From Bryopsis sp. KO-2023 (lineage: Eukaryota > Chlorophyta > Ulvophyceae > Bryopsidales > Bryopsidaceae), in contig BSYQ01000012.1 of NCBI GenBank assembly GCA_030272585.1, positions 1,240,001 to 1,304,000 of the forward strand: DNA of 64,000 bases. Direction: 5' to 3'. This document shows positions 58,201 to 64,000 of the stretch, in pieces; the first letter of the stretch is position 1; each line of letters starts with the position of its first letter. The notes below the pieces were generated by a model. It saw only the letters and a program-made list of their open reading frames with translations, had not been told where the DNA came from and did no database searches. The position numbers and the translations under genes were made by a program.

Positions 58201-59392
58201 ACTAAACAAATCGGACTTGCAAAGACAGAAAGGTCTTTTGCAGCCGTTGCCTATCCCAGACCAGAAATGGGAACAGATCACGACGGACTTGGTTACCGAC
58301 CTACCGTCTTCCCATGGCTTCACAGCAATCGCTGTCTTTGTAGACCGATTGACGAAGTATGCGAGGTTCGTACCCTGTAACAAAACTATCACGGCGCCAG
58401 AATACGCAAAGCTGTTCGTGGAGAACATATACAAACACTACGGGCTGCCTAAAATCATAGTTTCGGATCGGGATCCAAGGTTCACAAGTTTGTTCTGGAC
58501 CTCCCTTTTCAAACTTTTAGGTACTCAGCTCCGGATGAGCACTGCATACCATCCTCAAACGGATGGGCAGTCGGAAGTCACCATCCGGGTGCTGGAGGAT
58601 TTCCTGCGTCCGTATGTGGAACGGTATCCAGACCGTTGGGTGGATTATTTGCCGACCGCGGAATTTGCCGCAAATAATTCACGGAATGTCTCCACAGGCT
58701 ACGCGCCAGCCCATCTTCTGTATGGCCAGAACATGGGGCAGATAGTTGTTGCCAGGAAGGGAGTTCGGACGGGCGATGAATCGGAAATGGCGGCTGAGAT
58801 GGTACGTCGAATGGACGACCAAATGCGAAACGCTAAGGCGAAATACGCAGAGGCACAGAACCGCATGTGCACCTCAGCAAACAAACGTCGAAGGAAAGCG
58901 GATTTTCAGGTTGGCGATGAAGTGCTGGTACAAAGCAAGTATATTCCCCTTGCTTCACTTCAGAAAATCCCACCGAAAATCCGCCGACGATTTGTTGGAC
59001 CTTTCCGGGTGGCTAGCCGAATTGGGGCTGTCGCCTACCGTCTTGACCTTCCCGACCACTGGAAAATCCACCCAACTTTCCATGTGTCGAAACTGAAGGC
59101 TTACTCTCGGCTTGATGACGATCAGCGAGAGATAGACGCTCCAGAGGGGGAGCTAGTGGATGGAACCATCGAATTCGAGGTCGAGCGCATCCTCAGAGAT
59201 CGGGGCACTACTCGCAAGGAGTACCTGATCCTTTGGAAGGGCTACGATTTGATGGAATCCACCTGGGAGCCAGAAAGCCACCTGGCCAATTCCCAGGACT
59301 TGCTTAAGGAGTACTTAGCCAACAAACCGGAGAATAAACAAGTGACCCAGTCTAAGAAAAAGACTAGGGCCCAACGCAGAACTCGAACCTAA
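55274..59392 (+). CDS. Element D Pol: protease, RT, RNase H, integrase, chromodomain
   Basis: Open from 55274 in the -1 frame; first ATG at 55301 (MVKRKSRMNR). Arg-rich N-terminus (SAKRRRARRHRYKQCQK), Ser/Pro linker, protease D-C-G (~204, VDCGATENY), MILGLPW, RT with FIDDILVF (~587), RNase H (VITDASGTAYGAVL), integrase HHCC and core (DRDPRFTSLFW, STAYHPQTDGQSE), GPF, chromodomain (EYLILWKGYDLMESTWEP). About 70% or more identical by eye to B Pol in RT and integrase. Gag-Pol heptamer GTTAAAC at 55304-55310 in the overlap. Intact. Confidence 0.93.
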   Translation: MSRGRKVQEMVKRKSRMNRAQTRSAKRRRARRHRYKQCQKLLRKERLARNAEVNKRAQGEIEKNATQGAEGSIMSAKLETRSSKCSTLTRTSSESSSEPVDSVHGDLGSPEGTENSVSFPPQGTKRSPEGREPARESNKPATRSPPTDESAAPVQGTGRGQKVDEGQYSPSERMLPLGGPNHLKFMGYEIRARLGGVPISAYVDCGATENYITKKLVTRLKLETTECKKGVTLADGTLCSLDRRCEDLQLRMGTYTTTLSADVFPSLSYDMILGLPWLMQTNPKLDFATGTLKVPVGAGWTTVPMKERPSDYLQHLAPAIDTVSAKKLFSLVKNSPEVDQAYLVVVRPTTPEDMAHLMQYPYPGIPEERLNATGTTPAYLQPDVEKVMHSGLDPRIKAVLTSFKDVFPKDLPPGVPPVRKGHEFKVDLEDEQMTPIHRPLYKLSPAELDEVRTQVDYLLEQRKIRPSESPWGAPILFVPKKDGGLRMCVDYRWINKFTVKNRYPLPLPEELMDRLARAKIYTKIDLRSGYWQFPVRPKDTPKTAFRTRYGHFEFLVCPFGMTNCPAQFQTMVQDLLGEFLDEFVVVFIDDILVFSNSVEEHVEHLKLVFERLRKHKLYAKASKCEVGVAETDYLGYHLSEKGLQPMQDKVKAIQQWKELTSVTDVRSFLGMVSYYRKFIPEFARIASPLTDLTKKDTVWEWGLNQRNAYNELKDRISRAPILLLPDPVKEYTVITDASGTAYGAVLTQDHGKGLQPIAYLSRRLKPAETRYSAYERELGAIAYALAQWRHYLEECDGGVKVLTDHKPITHFMNQSTLSRTQTRWLNSGFFQSIGPKIVYIQGKANVLADALSRSLPGPPDQLNNLSTWEVAEKEAWKEALRSDEQLKPIFERMERGVSPQYKLDDGFLYYTKTDPGPSLLVVPASFQKRILEEHHDVPSAGHVGADRMTEVLTRSYWWKGVGLAVKAYVKTCPTCQLNKSDLQRQKGLLQPLPIPDQKWEQITTDLVTDLPSSHGFTAIAVFVDRLTKYARFVPCNKTITAPEYAKLFVENIYKHYGLPKIIVSDRDPRFTSLFWTSLFKLLGTQLRMSTAYHPQTDGQSEVTIRVLEDFLRPYVERYPDRWVDYLPTAEFAANNSRNVSTGYAPAHLLYGQNMGQIVVARKGVRTGDESEMAAEMVRRMDDQMRNAKAKYAEAQNRMCTSANKRRRKADFQVGDEVLVQSKYIPLASLQKIPPKIRRRFVGPFRVASRIGAVAYRLDLPDHWKIHPTFHVSKLKAYSRLDDDQREIDAPEGELVDGTIEFEVERILRDRGTTRKEYLILWKGYDLMESTWEPESHLANSQDLLKEYLANKPENKQVTQSKKKTRAQRRTRT
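55304..55347 (+). promoter_or_regulatory. Candidate -1 frameshift site (element D)
   Basis: G_TTA_AAC in the gag frame (55304-55310), inside the gag-pol overlap. Downstream GCCGGA (55317-55322) can pair with TTCGGC (55342-55347), including one G-U; weaker than in G and E. Confidence 0.5.
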
Positions 59393-60015
59393 ACAGGGAT
59401 CATTACCACTCTGTTCACGCTCGACTTAATACTATCCTTCCAGCTGGGGGAAAAATATTAAGCCGAGAAAGTCAATTTGGAACGCTATCCAGATGGGATA
59501 CCAAAAAGACTTAGGAAAAGAGCACCAAGTAGAACTCCCGGAAAAGCCTAGGGAAAGTTTCCATCTTTTCCTAGGGAAAGTTTCCATCTTTTCCGGCGAA
59601 CGGGTTGCTATCTTTTCCCGTGACAGAACTGTGAACGGTTCGCAGGACGGGCTAGGGGTCAGTTTTCTTTCCGGGGAGGTTTACCTAACGCACAACTCAC
59701 ACGCTCATAGCGACTGACAACAGGTGATGGGGACATTGGATCAAGTGATGGGTTAATGTCCGACCTGGAGGTCACGTGATTGCGCCGCAGGTGGAACTGA
59801 GTTGACATAAGCAAGTTAGGGTAAAATCAAATAGGCACAAACCCGTGTGGTGACGGCGACCTCCATAGAGTGTCACGTTACCGAGGTACGTTAGCTAATA
59901 CGCCTAGCGTATCTTAAAGCGGACTTGCGATCATTTTGGCCTGGTTATTCTCGGCGCGCATACAGAAAAGTCGGAGACTAGTCGGAGAACAAAGCGCAGC
60001 CAACACAAAAAGAGA
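59393..60015 (+). other. Element D pol-ORF3 spacer
   Basis: 623 bp without a supported ORF. Contains a perfect 23-bp tandem duplication at 59547-59592 (unit begins CCTAGGGAAAG). A TCTTAAAG box near 59912 is the only TATA-like candidate at the spacing used by B and G. Confidence 0.5.
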
Positions 60016-61785
60016 ATGCCAAAGCACAGCCCGATCATGTGGCGCAGTGGTGATAAGGCGGTTGAGGGAAAGGAGTCGAGTGGAAAACAACTGGGTGGCA
60101 GCGGGAAAACGAAAGACAGTGGCGGCGAGAAAGGCGGAAAAGGGAAAAGTGGAACTCTCGCCGACGCTTGCCCACCCAGAGGGGAACCCAAACCACTTAT
60201 CACACCACCTAAGGCGAAAATCATGAAAACTCTCCCAGCTCCTTCGGTGCTTTCGAAACTTCGGAACTTCGAAACATCGTTGCTCAAAGGAACCTCCAAG
60301 ATCGTAATTCGCCCACCGACAGAGTTGCCGGAAAAACTGCCGGAAAAACCTAGTTCCAGAACAGGAAAAACACTCGACCGGGACGCCGACCCAGCTACTC
60401 TCCAAGCTAGGTGTCAACGGTTACAGGACGATGTGTTGGAACTCCGTGCAGAACGCGACGCACAACGCGCGCGGGCGGATCAGGCAGAGAAGCACCTGAA
60501 AAAGTTTGAGGGTGTAGCTCAAAGACTCTGCAATCAAGTAACCCAACTTGAACACGATCTGGAAATCGCCCGGCAGGCGAGAGGAACCGCTGAACAGGAG
60601 CTGAAACAGCTTCACAAGGAACTCGATTCTGCGAACCAGACGCAGAAGAAGCTGAAAGCGCAGCTAACGAAACAGCAGCCGCACCTGACGTCCACAGACG
60701 AAAGGTCGGCCTGGCAAACGGCTGTGTACTCGTCTGAGGCACAGTCCGGGTTGATGAGCCGGTTGCTCCACAGCGTTCCCGCACGCCTTGGGGACTATGT
60801 GGAAAACCTTTGTCGGGCGACGATGGACGACATCATCGAGCAGGGTGCTGGAGCTGCTGCTGCGATCAGAGACGGAGAGGAGCCTGTCTACTACGGCAAA
60901 GGGAACGTTCCGGTTAACCACCGGCTAGCCGGGTATGACTATACGCAGGTGGACAAAACGCTCGAGAGAATCAGAAATCGTGCACCGGGGCACTTTGACG
61001 TTCCCGACGTTGCAGACGATATGATCTCAGAGCCACAACCCAGGAGAATCCGCGACCTGACCGGGGGACAGACCGGGGGAAAGACCGACGAAAAGTCGGC
61101 GCCCAAGAAAAGGAAGGAGAGAGAGGAAGAGGAGGCGCTCGCCGACATGTCCAAGAGGTTCAAGGACAGGCGTGGGGAAAAGCCACCGATCTGCTTGTGG
61201 TGCTATTCGCCGCCGGCGCTGGCGGATAGCTACGTGATCACCACATGCACGAGCCACACGGTGTGCCGAACCCACTGGAACCTCATGATTATCCTCGTGC
61301 GCTTATACGGGGTGTGGCAGGAACAGCGAATCGACCCGCCACAGGTTCAGCTGAAGGACCTACATTTGGACATGCGGGAGCCAGACTTCCAGCCACTCCT
61401 TCAGGCTCCACCCACGACCCAGACTCTCACCGAGTGCTATCAGTGCTTGAGAAGGGACATGGGCTTTCCGAAAGGCCTTGCCCTGAAGCGCTTGGGTCCG
61501 TTGGTGAAAAAGTGGGCGGAGGAGTATGAGAAGCAGGAAAAAGAGAGAACACCCGAACCAGAAACAAAAGGAGAACAGGACCCAGAACAGGACGAAGGAA
61601 AAAGTCCTTCCGTGTCCAGCAGGAGTCCATCCTCGGAGCCCTCGTCTTTGGGACCTCTTCCTCCACCTTTGGATGAGGATTTCCCTCCTTTGGATGTGGA
61701 TGAGGACGAGCCTCCGATCGACTTGGTGGCAGAGCCAGTCGATGAACCAGCTGACGAACCAGCTGAACAACCAGCTGGCGGCTGA
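60016..61785 (+). CDS. Element D ORF3: coiled-coil protein with RING-like Cys/His module
   Basis: 589 aa (MPKHSPIMWR). Basic, Gly/Lys-rich N-terminus; coiled coil about residues 125-225 (QARCQRLQDDVLELRAERD...); a globular middle region (SGLMSRLLHSVPARLGDYV); a nuclear-signal-like APKKRKERE near 356. The Cys/His module (61192-61446) is CLWC - x14 - C-x2-H-x2-C-x2-H-W - about 54 residues - CYQC. The tail is highly acidic with PADEPAEQ repeats. Same plan as G and B ORF3, with low overall identity but an identical Cys/His pattern. No signal peptide. Function unknown. Confidence 0.85.
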   Translation: MPKHSPIMWRSGDKAVEGKESSGKQLGGSGKTKDSGGEKGGKGKSGTLADACPPRGEPKPLITPPKAKIMKTLPAPSVLSKLRNFETSLLKGTSKIVIRPPTELPEKLPEKPSSRTGKTLDRDADPATLQARCQRLQDDVLELRAERDAQRARADQAEKHLKKFEGVAQRLCNQVTQLEHDLEIARQARGTAEQELKQLHKELDSANQTQKKLKAQLTKQQPHLTSTDERSAWQTAVYSSEAQSGLMSRLLHSVPARLGDYVENLCRATMDDIIEQGAGAAAAIRDGEEPVYYGKGNVPVNHRLAGYDYTQVDKTLERIRNRAPGHFDVPDVADDMISEPQPRRIRDLTGGQTGGKTDEKSAPKKRKEREEEEALADMSKRFKDRRGEKPPICLWCYSPPALADSYVITTCTSHTVCRTHWNLMIILVRLYGVWQEQRIDPPQVQLKDLHLDMREPDFQPLLQAPPTTQTLTECYQCLRRDMGFPKGLALKRLGPLVKKWAEEYEKQEKERTPEPETKGEQDPEQDEGKSPSVSSRSPSSEPSSLGPLPPPLDEDFPPLDVDEDEPPIDLVAEPVDEPADEPAEQPAGG

Positions 61786-62069
61786 GATGGGTTCTGAAGT
61801 GACAACGAAAAGCAGACCAAGCCGGAGACCAAGCTACCGTCCAAGCCAGAGACCAAGCCTCAAGACAGAACGGGGTTTTTCTGTGGGGTTGAGCATGGGT
61901 TTGGTTTGGGATTTTTCATCGGTTTGTTTGGGGTTTAGTTTGACGTTTAGTTGGGGTTTTTGTTGTGGGTTTGTTTGGGGTTTCTTTTTCTTCTAGTTCG
62001 ACCTTTTTCTTTCTTTCTTTCCAGGGTTGTGACGGGTGTGGACACCCTCTCGTGGGGGGGGGGACAACT
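61786..62069 (+). promoter_or_regulatory. Element D 3' region: GT-rich tract, palindrome, polypurine tract
   Basis: GGGTTT-rich sequence, then GGGTGTGGACACCC (about 62034-62047) and a G10 run (62054-62063) followed by ACAACT and the 3' LTR. Layout shared with B and F. Confidence 0.7.
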
Positions 62070-62178
62070 TGATAGTAGTAACTCGGGTTTAGGGTTATTG
62101 TGTAGTGTAGTACAATGGGATGTACGACAGGGTTTATAGGGCAGGGGGCCCTCCTGTAAAAATTAATCTTCCCAGTGA

Positions 62179-62211
<33 letters not shown>

Positions 62212-62245
62212 TGCTTGTGTCTCGGGGTCCTAGACCCCCTTATCA
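62070..62245 (+). repeat. Element D 3' LTR
   Basis: 176 bp, identical by eye to the 5' LTR. Followed by TSD GACCC. Confidence 0.95.
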
Positions 62246-64000
62246 GACCCTACCAAGTTATCTTTGTTCCTTTTTCTTTTCTAATGTATTCTTTTTATCA
62301 AAAAGATCTTTTATCGATTTTTTTATTTTCTTTTTCGACAGGAATGGTGCATAACGCAGGGGTTGGACAGTGTCCATAGTGTCCAATGGACACTATGGTG
62401 ACAGAAACCAGAGTCGCAGATTTTTTGAATTATTTGCTAGAGAAAAATTCGAGTAGGTCAGTGATCCCGAAGAGAATCAAAGCTTTAGCTCTCGAGTGCA
62501 AAATTCAGTATGCATTGGAAGGGAACTTCGATATTCCCTTTACCCCTCTCAAGAAACGACCGCTGGTGAGATTAGCATTAGACTTGGCTATAAGGAATAG
62601 CGAAACGCAGCGCAGGCTGGCCTATAGAGACCGCCAAGAGGGAAATCTGACTGATGGCTATAGCTTAGAGGACCTCCGAAACATCAGTTCTTACATGTTT
62701 AGCAAGGAAAAAACGGGCATCAGAGACCGGTGCGCCCTGTTATTTAGCCACTCAGGTCTCGGGCGCGGAGACGATGTCAGGTCGATGGAGTTATGTGATC
62801 TCATGATTCATAACCTGCCATTGGTCGGCCCAGACGTTTGTACTACTGTCGTCGTTGTGATGACGCAAGGAAAGTGTAACAAGGTGAGAAATAAGAAACG
62901 AATAGATTAGAAGAAACTTGATATGTATTCCAAGCTATTTCTTTTTTAATATCTTGACGTAATCGACCCTCAAAATTGAAATTGTCCTCAAAGGTGGGTC
63001 GGAGAGACTATTGTGGAGTGGTTCGTCACCGAGACCCCCTATTGTGCCCCGTCATTGCCATGGCGTTTTGGTTCCTCCTGGTATTGGACGTGGATAGGAC
63101 AATGGATTTCCCCAACTTCGATAGTCGTCAATCATGGTGATTATTTTCCCGAACTAAGAAATCCTCGACTACGATTGATGAAATGCACTTGTTACAGGAT
63201 TTCTATTGTGGTGAATGTGTCGTACATGCTACAACCATTATGTAGGGCTACAAGCCAAGACGAAGAAAGAGCAACAAAGAGATCACATTTGATCCAATGA
63301 CATAATTCATATATTCTTCAATTGTTGGACAATTGCTATCCCTTGAACCTTTTTGACTCTGTTGCCTTGCTTTGTAGGTACGACCAACAACTCATTTTTG
63401 GAAGGAGCCAAGCTGAGGCCCTCTCATATGAGGCGATGGAAGGCTATCCGGGCAGCATATGCAGCAAATGGAGTGGCAGCAAGCAAGGTGACGCATGCGT
63501 CGCGCGGTAGTGAGGCACGAGTGTTGGATATGCAAGGGTATGTATGGAAGACACAAACGTCTCGGCATGAATTTATGTATGTATAATCAGAAATTTGCTC
63601 TCTAAGTTTGCTCTTCTTGTGCTTATCTTGAAAGCATTTATTCACATCTTGATCTTTGTAAGAGAATTCGCAATCTCGTAATGAAATATGAGCAATAATT
63701 ACAATCTTGTAAAGGTATCTAATTGTGTATGGGCTCACTTTTGCATTTGTGGTGCAATTCGAAGGATCAGATCAGACGTCTTGGTAGGTGGGCCGCTGAT
63801 CATTTGTTCAAGTCGTACTTGACAAATTTGCCGCAAAACGCGTTGATGGCTTTGGGCGGCCACGAAACGAGCAATGTGCAATTTTCCCTTCCCGGAGGTC
63901 GGATCGATCCTCCGGATTCCTTGCGGCGACTCATTTTCCCCGACTTGACCCCGGCGATGTGAGCCGTTAACAAATTGAATTCAATCATTTTTTACGACGT

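Larger units (their letters stand above)
51571..62245 (+). mobile_element. Element D: recent Ty3/Gypsy chromovirus with ORF3
   Basis: 10,675 bp, plus strand, TSD GACCC (51566-51570 and 62246-62250), identical LTRs. PBS, Gag 52491-55151 with an in-frame TGA before its zinc knuckle, Pol 55274-59392 in the -1 frame, ORF3 60016-61785, palindrome, poly-G tract. Interrupts a tyrosine recombinase gene. Confidence 0.95.
51289..63961 (+). pseudogene. Crypton/Ndc10-type tyrosine recombinase gene, interrupted by element D
   Basis: Exon 1 51289-51359 (MDDYFLDNDD), intron 51360-51476, exon 2 51477 onward (MCKVLVEKHRRSMNANTKSAYATG). D is inserted in exon 2 (TSD GACCC). It resumes 62246-62256, intron 62257-62341, exon 62342-62883 (SHSGLGRGDDVRSMEL with the first catalytic Arg; TQGKCNK), intron 62884-62993, exon 62994-63136 (VVRHRDPLLCPV), intron 63137-63377, exon 63378-63537 (THASRGSEAR, the H-x-x-R box), last exon to 63961 (GRWAADHLFKSYL, the W and Tyr; then PPDSLRRLIFPDL). 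Frame is broken around 62374-62398, again near 63433, and the last junction does not fit a clean AG acceptor. A DNA strand-transfer enzyme relic; it could be a CryptonF transposon or a domesticated copy. Confidence 0.72.

Noticed and set aside
61526..62139. Phe/Gly/Trp-rich ORFs after D ORF3
   Set aside because: Translations of the GGGTTT-rich 3' untranslated region; not conserved in frame with B or F.
62164..62220. CT/GT microsatellite as an independent locus
   Set aside because: It is part of both D LTRs with identical length.
1..64000. CRISPR arrays, rRNA genes, bacterial operons or phage modules
   Set aside because: No regularly spaced repeats, no rRNA sequence, no Shine-Dalgarno-linked gene strings; introns and chromoviruses show a eukaryotic genome.

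Overview
The window is a retrotransposon graveyard and nursery from a eukaryotic genome. It is most likely a filamentous basidiomycete fungus of the Agaricomycete type. The evidence is chromodomain-bearing Ty3/Gypsy elements, a Tad-like LINE ORF1 relic, a Crypton/Ndc10-type tyrosine recombinase gene with 85-241 nt GT..AG introns, and hAT-type MITEs with 8-bp target duplications. The species cannot be named from this sequence. No ordinary host metabolic gene was recognised; almost every long ORF belongs to a mobile element.

Layout. 1-1080 holds a decayed LINE. Element A (minus strand, old, about 1530-31057) is a Ty3/Gypsy chromovirus full of frameshifts and stops. It carries insertions that can be dated by their target duplications (TSDs): solo LTR S (2137-4498, TSD GATAC), which holds hAT MITE2 (2873-4199, TSD CTGCCACC), which holds hAT MITE3 (3372-3752, TSD CTAGTGAC); MITE1 (4744-5747, TSD CTGTCAGC); solo LTR T (6455-6752, TSD GTTAT); and element B (11091-27320, TSD TCCGC). 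Element B is itself split by element C (17675-23739, TSD ATGAC). A lies against the gag fragment of a deleted plus-strand element H (31058-31562 and 48930-49176). The 3' LTR of H was hit by element E (31563-48929, minus, TSD TAAGA), and E was hit by intact element G (36123-46211, plus, TSD CCAGG). H sits against F, the 3' relic of a D-like element (49177-50615). Finally, intact element D (51571-62245, TSD GACCC) is inserted in an exon of a tyrosine recombinase pseudogene (51289-63961).

How the genes work together. B, D and A/G share an unusual plan: LTR - PBS - Gag (coiled coil, Gly/RGG-rich, CCHC) - Pol in the -1 frame (basic N-terminus, D-C-G protease, RT, RNase H, integrase, chromodomain) - a separate third ORF - hairpin - poly-G tract - LTR. 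The third ORF (589-644 aa) has an N-terminal coiled coil and a C-terminal RING-like Cys/His module. It seems to have its own TATA box about 95-115 bp upstream in A, G and B. This ORF3 is the best candidate for an undescribed system here. Element C is a single-ORF Gag-Pol of 1698 aa with a phage-Dam-like adenine-methyltransferase fold domain between the zinc knuckle and the protease. E uses a strong GGGAAAC-plus-stem -1 frameshift signal and carries tRNA-like modules in its LTRs. All six readable primer-binding sites share the same 12-mer, TGGTTTCGGAGC.

LTR pairs of C, D, E and G look identical by eye, so these four insertions are recent; B differs at one base in 174. All comparisons were made by reading; no alignment or database search was run.
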